A stretch of 64,000 nucleotides of DNA from Sphingoaurantiacus capsulatus. GTDB lineage: Bacteria > Pseudomonadota > Alphaproteobacteria > Sphingomonadales > Sphingomonadaceae. A program made the translations under genes and the position numbers. This document shows, piece after piece, positions 8,234 to 16,387 of the stretch. The stretch spans positions 124,001 through 188,000 of the forward strand of contig NZ_JBHRXV010000010.1 in the NCBI RefSeq assembly GCF_042648405.1. The letters are read 5' to 3'. Below the pieces are notes generated by a model. That model was not told the origin of the DNA. It searched no databases and worked only from the letters and a program-made list of their open reading frames with translations. Each line of letters starts with the position of its first letter. The stretch's first letter is position 1.

Positions 8234-8681
8234 TTCTTAACAGCGGGACACGCTTGAAATCGCGAATGAAGTTATCTTCACTCGCTTGAGATACGTTCGA
8301 AGCGTAGCAAACCTACTTATCACGCGCTTAAGGCGGTTATGCCTTGGCAAGGCTGGCCAACCGTCGGATCGACACCGGCGCGTCAGTCGCACGATCGGTT
8401 GGCGGAAGGGTGGGCTTTAAAGACCGTCTTTACCAATGCGGAGACATACCTTCGTATGCGGCGAATTACCAGCATTGCGTGGGGCAAATCCCACTGCCAT
8501 ATTCTGGTCAAGCTCGTTGCGTAACAAATGTTCCGTGGAACTTCGGAACTTCGGAACCGTAGACAGCAATCGGGGGATAGGAGTTGACCATGCGTAAAGA
8601 AGGCTGGGGCGGAGTTTAAACCTGACCGCCATTGTCCAATTTTGGATCACCTACGGCTCCGTTTTCGCGAACGGGGCCGTA

Positions 8682-9161
8682 GTGCTATCTGCGGTCGCGG
8701 CGTTCATACTTATTAAGTCCAGCAAGCGGACCGCGCTTCGTAAGGCGACACTTGATCTAATCCTTCGCGCTGAGAGTGATAACGACTATCTTGGCGCTCG
8801 GCGTGCATTTCGCGAGATGATTAATGCCGGCGAGGATTTCGGCGCTCTAGGACGGCAGAAGGCTCCAGACGCCGATAAAAGCGGCGCCCTGCGAATTTTG
8901 CTCAATTTCAATGAACTAATCGCGATTTCGATTCGAGAGGGCGCAATCGACGTTCGCGTCTATCGGCGCTGGCTAAACGCTGCATACATCAAAGACTATG
9001 ACCTTCTGCGCAGTTTCATTACGAACCTGCGAAACAAGGAAGGGAATCAGCGCATCTACTGTGAGTTCGCCCAAATGGCAGAGCAGTGGCGCAACGACCC
9101 GTGGCCGAAGCCGCCGGGGTTCTTCAAGCGCGTAATGATACAGCTAGGTCGCATCGATTGA
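8682..9161 (+). CDS. DUF4760-type membrane-anchored protein
   Basis: About 159 residues from the GTG at 8682. The pattern fits DUF4760: an N-terminal membrane segment (LSAVAAFILIKSS), an Arg/Lys-rich linker, an RAFREMI segment, then LLNFNELIAISIREGAIDVRVYRRW (in parts) and the Trp-rich end. The frame stays open upstream to 8598 and includes residues that would lengthen the membrane helix; a CTG at 8622 lies 7 bp after GGAG, so the true start may be earlier and non-canonical. Base composition is unlike the host genes, supporting acquisition with the tRNA-Pro insert. Function unknown. Confidence 0.65.
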   Translation: MLSAVAAFILIKSSKRTALRKATLDLILRAESDNDYLGARRAFREMINAGEDFGALGRQKAPDADKSGALRILLNFNELIAISIREGAIDVRVYRRWLNAAYIKDYDLLRSFITNLRNKEGNQRIYCEFAQMAEQWRNDPWPKPPGFFKRVMIQLGRID

Positions 9162-9177
9162 CTTGGTCAGATGCAGA

Positions 9178-9210
9178 TCGCCCCGACCAGCTTTACCAAA
9201 CATCTCCAGT
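9178..9210 (+). repeat. Right direct repeat (attR-like)
   Basis: Second copy of the tRNA-Pro 3' end and its 21-bp flank, located 17 bp after the DUF4760 stop codon. It restores no complete tRNA because only the last 12 nt of the gene are duplicated. Confidence 0.75.
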
Positions 9211-9257
9211 GAACCACGCGGCGGGCAGTGTCCCGCCGCGGGTTCGCCTGTGCGCGC

Positions 9258-9296
9258 AAAAAATATGGGGCCCCGAACCGGAGGGTTCGCGGCCCC
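9258..9296 (-). terminator. Strong intrinsic terminator, minus strand
   Basis: On the minus strand a 13-bp stem (GGGGCCGCGAACC, CTCC loop, GGTTCGGGGCCCC, one mismatch) is followed by ATATTTTTT. The U-tract exists only on this strand, so it ends a leftward transcript. No protein gene lies directly upstream on that strand, pointing to an RNA gene. Confidence 0.75.
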
Positions 9297-9419
9297 AGAT
9301 AGGAGGCGGGACAAGGCGAAGGGGGTGCCTGCAGCCATCCGTCGGGGGTCTCCGGGGATGTAGGCCGCAAGCGAAGAAACGCGATGCCCGAACCGACTAG
9401 GCACCTTCCTCCGGGGGCC
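9291..9419 (-). ncRNA. Candidate structured non-coding RNA (long interrupted hairpin)
   Basis: Nested pairings run along a single axis: 9291-9296 with 9414-9419, 9302-9306 with 9408-9412, 9324-9330 with 9399-9405, and 9341-9345 with 9393-9397, separated by internal loops. The resulting rod with bulges recalls 6S-type RNAs, but I could not match a diagnostic sequence, so no family is assigned. The outermost GGGGCC strand is shared with the terminator stem, so the two folds exclude each other. The region 9162-9512 holds no supported protein gene. Confidence 0.45.
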
Positions 9420-9424
9420 AGCAA

Positions 9425-9476
9425 TACCGTAGGTTACCGGTGCGACAGGCGTCCGGCGGCGCGTAACACTACGGTA
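9425..9476. repeat. Inverted repeat, 13-bp arms with one bulge
   Basis: TACCGTAGGTTAC at 9425-9437 pairs with GTAAC-A-CTACGGTA at 9463-9476 around a 25-nt GC-rich loop. It lies between the candidate RNA and the following exported-protein gene, and could be an operator or the 5' region of either transcript. Confidence 0.5.
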
Positions 9477-9512
9477 CCGGATCATCCGGCAGCGGCAGTG
9501 CGTTCAGCGGTC

Positions 9513-9953
9513 ATGTCGAAGATCATTCCCGGCGCCGTGGCGCTCATGGCCCTCGTGGCGGCCCCCGCCGCCGCACAGATCGTGCTCGGCAACAGCGTCA
9601 CGGTGATCGATCGGGTCAGCGGCCAGCCGAAGCCGGCGACGCAGGCCTTCCGCGGCGACGGCGTCGTCTATGTGCTGACCTATCGCAACACCAGCGACCA
9701 GCGGATCATCAACTACACGATCAACCATGGCGTCGCGCCGACCGCCGAGTTCATCGGCGAGGAGACCGGCGCGCCGCTCTATTCCACCGACGGCACCAAT
9801 TTCGCGCCGCTCGAACAGCTCGTCGCGCGCAACCGCGACGGCAGCACCCGCGCCGCGGTGCGCGGCGACGTCAAGCATATGCGCTGGAAGATTCCCGGCA
9901 TCATCGAGCCGGGGGCGGCCGGCGAGGTGCGTTACAAGGCGCGGCTGCGCTAG
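9513..9953 (+). CDS. exported DUF11-like hypothetical protein
   Basis: A 146-residue protein with a clear signal peptide (VALMALVAAPAAAQ) and a single beta-rich domain: VLTYRNTSDQRIINYTINHGV and the C-terminal WKIPGIIEPGAAGEVRYKARL resemble the DUF11/conserved-repeat fold of secreted adhesion-type proteins. The ATG at 9513 is chosen because the signal peptide follows directly. The last 4 bp overlap the end of the convergent Wzi-like gene. Confidence 0.7.
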   Translation: MSKIIPGAVALMALVAAPAAAQIVLGNSVTVIDRVSGQPKPATQAFRGDGVVYVLTYRNTSDQRIINYTINHGVAPTAEFIGEETGAPLYSTDGTNFAPLEQLVARNRDGSTRAAVRGDVKHMRWKIPGIIEPGAAGEVRYKARLR

Positions 9954-11365
9954 CGGGCGAGGGTGAAGGACAGCTCTACGGCGGCGCCCGGCACCAGCGG
10001 TCTCGCTCCTGCGTCGCGGTCGGCGAGGCGACCTTCCAGCCGCAGGCGCCCGGTCGCGGCGGGGAGTTCGACGCCAGCTGTCAGCAAGTGGAATTCGGCA
10101 GGCACCAAGGTGATCGGGTTGCGCGCGGTCCCACTGCGGTTGAGTTCGACCTTGCGCCAGGTCGCGTAGACCCGGCGATCGTCGGCGTCGGTGTAGCTGC
10201 CGGCGAGCGCCCACATGCGGCCGTCACCGTCGAGGCTGCTGCCGAGCGACCGTCCGCGATAGCGGTAGCCGTCGGTGTAGATGCTGTGGTTGTAGAAGGA
10301 GCCGGGGTAGCGCTTGCCGCCGCCGAACAATTTGGTGGCGAGCGTATCGGCGGCCTCGCCGTGCAGGCTCCAGCTGGCGCCATCCTCGCCCGCCGGCCCG
10401 GTCAGCGCGAAGCCGGCGACGCGGCCGAATTGCTCGACGATGACGTTGTTCTCATCTTCGCCCTCGATCTCGGCGTAGACCTGCGCGGCGACCGGGCCGA
10501 TCATCGTGCGGTAGCTGACGTCGCCGCCCGCCAACTGGTTGCCGGGCTCGTTGGGCGTCCCGCTGTTGTCGCGGTCGCCGAAGGCGATGATCGCATCCGC
10601 CAGCATGTTGAGGTCGCACGGCCGGTTCTGCCCGCAGAGCTGCAGCGCGCGGTTGAGCCCGATCTCGAGCCCCGGCGCCGGCGCGAAGGCGGCGCGCATC
10701 GCGACCAGCGCGGTGTTCTTGTAGTCGCGACGGTCGCCGGTCAGCAGCCCGGCGAACACCTCGACGCTGACCGGGCCGAGGGCGCGAAGGACGGGCAGGT
10801 CGATCGGCGCTGGCGCGGTGCGGCGGAAGCCGATCTGCGGGGTCGGGCGGGCGTTGGTCGACAGCAGCAGCGCATTCTCGCGCCCTGGCCCCCACCAATG
10901 GTCGACGAAGCCGCCGTAGATGGCCCAGCCCCCGTAATCGAGCGTCAGCAGGGTGGGTTCGAGGTGCGCCTTGCCGTCGCGCATCCCGGCGCCGAAGCGC
11001 AGGTTGATGCGGCCGAAGTCCTTGCTGGCCGAGGCGGCGATGTCGCCTTCGCCGCGCGCGGTGGTGCCGAAACCGCGGATCAGCGCGGGCTCGCTGGTCA
11101 CATAAGAGGTGAGGCGCGGGCCGTCGGCGGCGCAGGCGGCGGCGATGCGGCGCGCGGCATCGGCCAGCGCGGCATCGACCTCGCCGATCTTGCAGAGCTG
11201 CGCGGCCGGCAATGGCCAAGCGTTGATCGGCCCGCGGATCGCGCCGGCGGCGGCGAGGCGGTCGACGTCCTGGCGCAATTGCTCCGACCCGGCCTCGACC
11301 CAGGGGGCAGCCGAAGTGGGCGCGGCGGTGAACAGCAGGGCGGCGAGCAGGGGGGCGGGGCGCAT
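9950..11365 (-). CDS. capsule assembly Wzi family outer-membrane protein
   Basis: A 471-residue protein with a signal peptide (ALLFTAAPTSAAPW). It opens with the helical segment typical of the family (LRQDVDRLAAAGAIRGPINAWPLP) and continues as a beta-barrel-like region containing GGWAIYGGFVDHWWGPG, the most recognisable Wzi-family stretch, and ends in alternating beta strands. Wzi proteins are outer-membrane lectins linked to capsule attachment. No capsule genes adjoin it, so its role here is inferred from family only. Confidence 0.8.
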   Translation of the reverse strand: MRPAPLLAALLFTAAPTSAAPWVEAGSEQLRQDVDRLAAAGAIRGPINAWPLPAAQLCKIGEVDAALADAARRIAAACAADGPRLTSYVTSEPALIRGFGTTARGEGDIAASASKDFGRINLRFGAGMRDGKAHLEPTLLTLDYGGWAIYGGFVDHWWGPGRENALLLSTNARPTPQIGFRRTAPAPIDLPVLRALGPVSVEVFAGLLTGDRRDYKNTALVAMRAAFAPAPGLEIGLNRALQLCGQNRPCDLNMLADAIIAFGDRDNSGTPNEPGNQLAGGDVSYRTMIGPVAAQVYAEIEGEDENNVIVEQFGRVAGFALTGPAGEDGASWSLHGEAADTLATKLFGGGKRYPGSFYNHSIYTDGYRYRGRSLGSSLDGDGRMWALAGSYTDADDRRVYATWRKVELNRSGTARNPITLVPAEFHLLTAGVELPAATGRLRLEGRLADRDAGARPLVPGAAVELSFTLAR

Positions 11366-11400
11366 CGAATCCCGCCTAAGAAGTAAATGCCGATAAGTCT

Positions 11401-11410
11401 AGTTATAACT
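11401..11410. promoter_or_regulatory. 10-bp perfect palindrome in the divergent Wzi/beta-propeller promoter region
   Basis: AGTTATAACT is an exact palindrome in an AT-rich patch inside the 122-bp gap between two divergent genes, with TATAAC and TATACA -10-like strings. It is a candidate operator or a shared -10 region. Confidence 0.3.
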
Positions 11411-11487
11411 ATACAAGATGAGGCGTGACGTGGCGTTTGAAAGCTGGTGCTATGCGATCCACCTCAGAATCACCGAAAGGCCCCCTC

Positions 11488-12441
11488 ATGCGCCTGCTCG
11501 CGCTCGCCCTTGCGCTTTCCACCGCCCTGCCGGCCAGCGCCGCCACCCTGCTGATCGGCAACAAGGCGGAGAACACGGTCAGCTTCATCGACCTGGCGAC
11601 AGGCAAGGAGCGCGCGCGGCTGCCGACCGGGCCGATGCCGCACGAGATCGCGATCTCGCCCGATGGCAACACCGCGGCGGTGGTCGCTTATGGCGCCAAG
11701 CAGATCGACTTCTACGACGTGGCGGCGGCGAAGCATCTGAAGGCGATCGACCTCGGCACCAATTTGCGCCCGCACGGCATCGCCTGGCTGAAGAGCGGCG
11801 GCATCGTCGCGACCACCGAGGGCAGCTCGACCCTGAGCCTCGTCGATCCGGTGAGCGGCAAGGTCGACAGCATCGCCACCGGGGCGAAGGGGTCGCACAT
11901 GGTGACCGTCACCGCCGACGAGAGCCGGGCGTTCGTCACCAACCTCGGCTCGCGCAACATCTCGGCGCTCGACCTGGTAAAGCGCACCAAGATCAGCGAT
12001 CTGTCGGCCGGCGAGGAGCCGGAAGGCCTGTCGCTGACGCCCGACGGCAAGGAACTATGGGTCGCCAACCGCGCCGAGGATACGGTGATGGTGTTCGACG
12101 CGAAGACCCTGGCGAAACTTGCTACGGTCAAGGTCGGCGACATGCCGATCCGCCTGCAGGTCAGCCCCGACGGCAAGACCGCCGTTACCTCCAACTTCTT
12201 CGACGGCACGCTAACCCTGATCGACGTCGCCAGCCGCAAGGTGACGCGGACGGTGCCGGTCAGCGGCGGCAAGGACGCGGCGCAGGTGACGATCATGTTC
12301 GCGAGCGACGGCCAGCGCATTTATGTCGCCGAGACCGGCAAGTCGCAGGTTGCCGAGGTCGAGCTTTCGACGGGGAAGGTACTGCGCCATCTGCCGGCGG
12401 GTCAGGGCGCCGACGGCTTAGGCTATTCGCCGATCGGCTAG
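11488..12441 (+). CDS. exported YncE/YVTN-type beta-propeller protein
   Basis: A 317-residue protein with a signal peptide (LALALALSTALPASAAT). About seven repeats of the surface-layer/YVTN kind follow, such as MPHEIAISPDGNTAAVVAYG, PEGLSLTPDGKELWVANRA and PIRLQVSPDGKTAVTSNF, making a beta-propeller. GAAAGG before the ATG at 11488 is a reasonable ribosome-binding site. Partner or ligand unknown. Confidence 0.82.
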   Translation: MRLLALALALSTALPASAATLLIGNKAENTVSFIDLATGKERARLPTGPMPHEIAISPDGNTAAVVAYGAKQIDFYDVAAAKHLKAIDLGTNLRPHGIAWLKSGGIVATTEGSSTLSLVDPVSGKVDSIATGAKGSHMVTVTADESRAFVTNLGSRNISALDLVKRTKISDLSAGEEPEGLSLTPDGKELWVANRAEDTVMVFDAKTLAKLATVKVGDMPIRLQVSPDGKTAVTSNFFDGTLTLIDVASRKVTRTVPVSGGKDAAQVTIMFASDGQRIYVAETGKSQVAEVELSTGKVLRHLPAGQGADGLGYSPIG

Positions 12442-12522
12442 TTTCGCCCGCGCAACGACGGTCGGCTTGTGGTGTCAAAAGGTGTATGATCCCGCCCTCG
12501 ACACTGCACAGGGAGAGAGGTC

Positions 12523-12669
12523 ATGCTGACCCGCAAGCCCAAGTCGACTGACGGACATCGCGAACCGCATCTGCCACACGAGGACCGCTCGACGCAGGTC
12601 ATCGGCGTGGCCTTCACCGTGGGCGTGGCGGCCGCGGCGATTGCCGGAACGTTGGCGCTGTTCGCTTAA
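12523..12669 (+). CDS. 48-residue small membrane protein
   Basis: Small ORF preceded by a very strong ribosome-binding site (GGGAGAGAGG, 3 bp from the ATG). The first half is polar and His/Arg-rich (HREPHLPHEDRSTQV); the second half is one membrane helix (VAFTVGVAAAAIAGTLALF) ending at TAA. It overlaps the end of the convergent GFA gene by 4 bp. Function unknown. Confidence 0.65.
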   Translation: MLTRKPKSTDGHREPHLPHEDRSTQVIGVAFTVGVAAAAIAGTLALFA

Positions 12670-13088
12670 TCGGCGACGCGCGGCCCGCTGCTGGCCTCGA
12701 CGAAACGGTCGATGGCCGGCGGCTCGATCCAGTCATGCCGGTGCGCTTCCCAAACCGAGCGCAGCGGGGTTCCGAACTGCGGGTCGGCGAAGCTGCCGGT
12801 GCCGATGCCCGCGCCGTCGGGATGGAAGTCGGTCGTCCAGAACACCGTCGACCCGCAGGTGCCGCAGAAATGATTGGTCAGGCGCCCGCCCGAGGTACCG
12901 CGCCGCTCCCAGTTGCGGAACTCGCCGTCGATGACGAGCTGCGCCATCTTGAAATAGGCGCCGACGCCGAACGGCGAGCCGGTGCGGCGCTGGCAGGCGG
13001 TGCAATGGCACATCGACACGCCGTAGGGCTCGCCGGTGGCGGTGACCTGAAGCTGGCCGCAGGCGCAGGAGGCGGTGCGCGTCGTCAT
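12666..13088 (-). CDS. GFA family protein (glutathione-dependent formaldehyde-activating fold)
   Basis: A 140-residue zinc protein with the three cysteine clusters of the family: SCACGQLQV, CHCTACQRRTGSPFGV and FCGTCGSTVFW. The GFA name comes from a Paracoccus enzyme; most members have no proven activity. The ATG at 13088 overlaps the stop of the carbonic-anhydrase gene (ATGA), so it is the last gene in a coupled minus-strand run that begins at argC. Confidence 0.88.
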   Translation of the reverse strand: MTTRTASCACGQLQVTATGEPYGVSMCHCTACQRRTGSPFGVGAYFKMAQLVIDGEFRNWERRGTSGGRLTNHFCGTCGSTVFWTTDFHPDGAGIGTGSFADPQFGTPLRSVWEAHRHDWIEPPAIDRFVEASSGPRVAD

Positions 13089-13606
13089 CCCCCGACACCC
13101 AGCTTGTGCAGCCGCGCATTCTCGACATAGCCGGCGCAGCCAGCGCGGTTGCGCTCGATCTCTTCCGGCTTGAGGTCGCGGATGTGGACGGCCGGGCGGC
13201 CGGTCCAGAGCTGACCGCGGCCGATGCGCTTGCCGGGGGTGAGCAGGGCGCCGGCGGCGAGCATGCCGTCGGTCTCGATCACGCAGGCGTCCATGACGAT
13301 CGAGCCGAGGCCGACGAAGGCATGATCCTCCATCGTGCAGCCATGGACCATCGCCAGATGGCCGATCAGGCAACCGTTGCCGATGTAGGTGCCGTGGGTG
13401 TGGCTGGTGACATGGACGATTGTGCCGTCCTGGATGTTGGTGCGCTCGCCGACGACGATCTCCTGCACGTCGCCGCGCAGCACGCAATTGTACCAGATGC
13501 TCGATCCCGCCCCGAGCGTAACGCGGCCGATCACCTGCGCGCCGGGGGCGATGAAGGCATCGTCGGCGACGGTCGGCGTGATGCCGTTGAAGCTGTGCAC
13601 GGGCAT
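13085..13606 (-). CDS. gamma-class carbonic anhydrase / hexapeptide transferase-fold protein
   Basis: A 173-residue left-handed beta-helix protein. The family metal histidines fall in HVTSHTHGTYIGNGCLIGH and LAMVHGC; the usual SSIWYNCVLRGD segment is present. Such proteins are zinc or iron carbonic anhydrases or close relatives (YrdA/PaaY group). It is separated from the GNAT gene by 1 bp and overlaps the GFA gene. Confidence 0.88.
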   Translation of the reverse strand: MPVHSFNGITPTVADDAFIAPGAQVIGRVTLGAGSSIWYNCVLRGDVQEIVVGERTNIQDGTIVHVTSHTHGTYIGNGCLIGHLAMVHGCTMEDHAFVGLGSIVMDACVIETDGMLAAGALLTPGKRIGRGQLWTGRPAVHIRDLKPEEIERNRAGCAGYVENARLHKLGVGG

Positions 13607-13607
13607 G

Positions 13608-14141
13608 TCAGCGTGGCCGATCGATCGCGTAGGTGATGTGCGGCTTCAGCGGGTCGCCGTCGGGGACCGATGGATGGTCGAAGTCGCCATCGGCGAGGCG
13701 GTGCATGCCCAGCCGCTCCATCAGCCCCCACGAGCGGACGTTGCCCGGCGTGGTGATGGCGATAACGCGCTTGTAGCTGGTGTTCGCTAACGCCCAGCCG
13801 AGCGAGGCCTCCGCAGCCTCGCGTGCATAGCCGCCACCCCAGGCGTCACGGCGCAGGCGCCAGCCGGTTTCCAGCTCGCCCGCGAGGTGCGGCGCGGCGG
13901 CTTCGGCTTTCAACCCGCAGAAGCCGAGGAACATGCCGTCCGCCTTCCGCTCCAGCGCCCAGAAGCAGAAGCCGTGCTTCGCCTGATGCGCCATCAGCCG
14001 GTCGACGGCCGCGTCGACCTCGGCGCGCGACATCAGCGGGCCGAGGGTGGCCATCACCTCGGGGTCCTGCCCCATCTCGGCGAAGGGCGCGCGGTCGCTG
14101 TCCTGCCACGGGCGGACCAGCAGGCGCTCGGTCTCGATCAT
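13608..14141 (-). CDS. GNAT family N-acetyltransferase (RimJ/RimL-like)
   Basis: A 177-residue protein beginning MIETERLLVRPWQDSD, the standard opening of the Acetyltransf_3 group that acts on ribosomal proteins or small amines. Further signatures are ELETGWRLRRDAWGGGYAREA (acetyl-CoA loop in part) and NVRSWGLMERLGM. Start at 14141 overlaps the DUF1697 stop by 4 bp. Acceptor unknown. Confidence 0.88.
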   Translation of the reverse strand: MIETERLLVRPWQDSDRAPFAEMGQDPEVMATLGPLMSRAEVDAAVDRLMAHQAKHGFCFWALERKADGMFLGFCGLKAEAAAPHLAGELETGWRLRRDAWGGGYAREAAEASLGWALANTSYKRVIAITTPGNVRSWGLMERLGMHRLADGDFDHPSVPDGDPLKPHITYAIDRPR

Positions 14142-14680
14142 TCGTCCTCCAGCAGGGCGGCGACCGCCAGCACGGTGTTCCAGTTGCGCGCGGTGAGCGG
14201 CGAGCCGGCGGCCTTGTCGAGCACGGCGGGGCTCAGCTTCGAATTGCCGACGCTCTCGCCGAAGTCGATCCACAGCTCGCCATGCTTGATCGCGACCCGC
14301 TCATGCGCCAGCGCCTTTGCCTCGATCTTCTCGACGGCGTCGGCGGCGGGCGGCTTTATCGTCAAACAGAGGTGGAGCAGCTTCGGCCGTTCGGTCTCCA
14401 TGACCGGGAAGGGGCTGCCCGAGGCATATTTCTTCCACTCGGCAGCGGTGCGCACGGCGACGGGCACGTCGAGCTTGAACTGGTCGTGGATCAGCTTTTC
14501 CAGCTTCGCGCACACCTCCGCTGCCGGCTTCGGAGAAGACAAGACGACATTGCCGCTCTGGATATAGGTTTTCACGCCCTCGAACCCTGCGTCGGTCAGG
14601 GCGGCGCGCAGCTCGGCCATCGGCAGCTTGCGCGTCGCGCCGACGTTGATGCCGCGGATCAGCGCGACATACTGCGTCAC
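14138..14680 (-). CDS. DUF1697 domain protein
   Basis: A 180-residue protein matching DUF1697 from the first residues (YVALIRGINVGATRKLPMAE) through TYIQSGNVVLSS to the end. The family is uncharacterised. It overlaps argC at 14677-14680 (ATGA) and the GNAT gene at 14138-14141, so translation is probably coupled. Confidence 0.9.
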   Translation of the reverse strand: MTQYVALIRGINVGATRKLPMAELRAALTDAGFEGVKTYIQSGNVVLSSPKPAAEVCAKLEKLIHDQFKLDVPVAVRTAAEWKKYASGSPFPVMETERPKLLHLCLTIKPPAADAVEKIEAKALAHERVAIKHGELWIDFGESVGNSKLSPAVLDKAAGSPLTARNWNTVLAVAALLEDE

Positions 14681-15720
14681 GGGAAAAGCGGCGCGGCCTC
14701 GAGCCCCATCGTCTCGGGCAGGCCGAACATCAGGTTCATGTTCTGGATCGCCTGGCCCGACGATCCCTTCACGAGGTTGTCGATGGCGACGATCACCAGC
14801 GCGCGGCCGGGTACCCGGTCGGCAAAGACGTTGAGCACGACATGGTTCGACCCGCGCACCATCCGCGTTGCCGGGGCGACACCTTCGGGCAGCAGGTGGA
14901 CGAACGGCTCACCGGCATAGCGCGCGTCGAAGGCGGCGCGCAGGTCGGCGGCAGTGCGGTCGTCGGCGAGGTCGACGACGATCGTCGCCAGCTCGCCGCG
15001 GTTCATCGGGACCAGATGCGGGGTGAAGCTGATGATCACCTCGCGGCCGGCGCGTGAGCTGAGCTCTTGCTCCATCTCGGGCATGTGGCGGTGCTTGCCG
15101 ATGCCATAGGGATGCACGGCTTCCGCAACCTCGGGGAAGAGATTGGCTTCCTTGACGCTGCGGCCGGCGCCGGACACGCCCGACAGCGCGTTGATGGTGA
15201 TGCGGTCGGGCGAGATCAGCCCGCGCTCGACCAGCGGCAACAGCGCCAGCAGCGCGGCGGTCGGGTAGCAGCCTGGGCAGGCGGCAATGCGCGCCGTGGG
15301 CAGCGTGTCGCGCGCGAATTCGGTCAGGCCATAGACCGCCTCCGGCAGAAGCTGCGGCGCCGGGTGGGCGTTGCCGTACCAGTCGGCGTAAGTCGCGGCG
15401 TCCTTCAGCCGGAAGTCGGCGGACAGGTCGACAATCTTCGGCCCCTCGATCTGGCTGAGCAGCTCGGCCGACGCGGCGTGCGGCAGGCAGCCGAACACCA
15501 CGTCGATGCCGGTAAAGTCGATCTCGTCGGCCTTGCACAGCTTCGGCAGCGACGGATAGGCGGCGAAGTGCGGCCACACCTGCGCCATCGTCTGCCCCGC
15601 CTTGGCGTTCGCCGACAGCGCCGCGATCTCAATACGCGGATGCGTCAGCGCGAGACGGACGAGATCGGCCCCGGTGTAGCCCGAGGCGCCCAGAACGGCG
15701 ATGCGAAGCGGCGTGGTCAT
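14677..15720 (-). CDS. argC: N-acetyl-gamma-glutamyl-phosphate reductase
   Basis: A 347-residue ArgC, which makes N-acetyl-glutamate semialdehyde in arginine synthesis with NADPH. Visible features are the Rossmann start LRIAVLGASGYTGADLVRL, the catalytic Cys in ARIAACPGCYPTAAL and the conserved His region GIGKHRHMPEMEQEL. It is the first gene of the coupled minus-strand group running to the GFA gene; the promoter must lie in the 76-bp divergent gap to the next gene. Confidence 0.96.
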   Translation of the reverse strand: MTTPLRIAVLGASGYTGADLVRLALTHPRIEIAALSANAKAGQTMAQVWPHFAAYPSLPKLCKADEIDFTGIDVVFGCLPHAASAELLSQIEGPKIVDLSADFRLKDAATYADWYGNAHPAPQLLPEAVYGLTEFARDTLPTARIAACPGCYPTAALLALLPLVERGLISPDRITINALSGVSGAGRSVKEANLFPEVAEAVHPYGIGKHRHMPEMEQELSSRAGREVIISFTPHLVPMNRGELATIVVDLADDRTAADLRAAFDARYAGEPFVHLLPEGVAPATRMVRGSNHVVLNVFADRVPGRALVIVAIDNLVKGSSGQAIQNMNLMFGLPETMGLEAAPLFP

Positions 15721-15796
15721 GGCCGCCGCTTAGGACATGACGCGCTTGCGCGCCAGTATTTCGCGGCGCTAGCCTCTGTGGCGGGGGAGGATCGGC

Positions 15797-16387
15797 ATGG
15801 TCGATACGAAGAAGATCGTCGCCATCGGCGGGCTCGGGGGCCTCATCGCCATCGCGCTCGGGATGCTGGTGCACGGCACCGGCGCCGAGGGCTGGTCGGC
15901 GGCGACGAGCTGGACGGCGCGCTGGGCATTGATCCCGTTCGCGCTGGTGTTCGCGACGCCGGGCCTGCTGCCGCGGGCGAGCGGCTGGTTTCGCGAGTTG
16001 CTGCGCAATCGCCGGGGGCTGGGGCTGTCGTTCGCGCTGGCGCATTTCATCCACGCCGGCGCGATCGTCACCCTTTTTGCGGTGACGGGCGGAAGCCCGA
16101 AGCTGCTGACGCTCCTCGGCGGCGGGCTCGCCTATCTGTTCATCCTCGCGATGGCGCTGACCTCGACCAACGCGGCGCAGCGCGCGATGGGGCGGTGGTG
16201 GAAGCACCTCCATCGCTGGGGGCTCTGGTATGTCTTCCTGATCTTCGCGCAGTCCTACGGGGGCAGGCTGGCCCGGATGGGCGAGCATGCCCCCGAAGGT
16301 GCGTTCGGCCTGACGGTGCTGCTGCTGGCGCTCGCCTTGCGGCTCGCGCCGAAGCGTCAGCCGGCGTACTTGACCGAGCAGCCGTAG
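15797..16387 (+). CDS. ferric-reductase-like transmembrane protein
   Basis: A 196-residue integral membrane protein with five to six helices. FALAHFIHAGAIVTLF and WWKHLHRWGLWYVFLIFAQ place paired histidines in or near helices, as in the b-heme-binding ferric reductase/MsrQ fold. The partner oxidoreductase is not adjacent. Its 3' end overlaps the convergent peroxiredoxin-like gene by 31 bp. Confidence 0.68.
   Translation: MVDTKKIVAIGGLGGLIAIALGMLVHGTGAEGWSAATSWTARWALIPFALVFATPGLLPRASGWFRELLRNRRGLGLSFALAHFIHAGAIVTLFAVTGGSPKLLTLLGGGLAYLFILAMALTSTNAAQRAMGRWWKHLHRWGLWYVFLIFAQSYGGRLARMGEHAPEGAFGLTVLLLALALRLAPKRQPAYLTEQP

Larger units (their letters stand above)
8201..9210. mobile_element. Putative tRNA-Pro-associated insert of about 1 kb (no integrase)
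   Basis: Direct repeats of 33 bp (8201-8233 and 9178-9210, 29 of 33 identical) bracket about 950 bp. The left copy is the 3' end of tRNA-Pro plus flank, the classical attachment-site arrangement for tyrosine-recombinase elements. The interior is visibly AT-richer than its surroundings and holds one recognisable gene (DUF4760). The stretch 8234-8640 shows no convincing gene; it contains a short tandem of GGAACTTC units at 8537-8558. No integrase or phage gene remains, so this is a remnant or a satellite mobilised in trans. Confidence 0.6.

Noticed and set aside
9241..9419. RNase P RNA, tmRNA or SRP RNA in the 9.3-kb gap
   Set aside because: None of their diagnostic core sequences (for example GAGGAAAGTCCGGGC or GGTCCGGAAGGAAGCAGC-like) is present on either strand.
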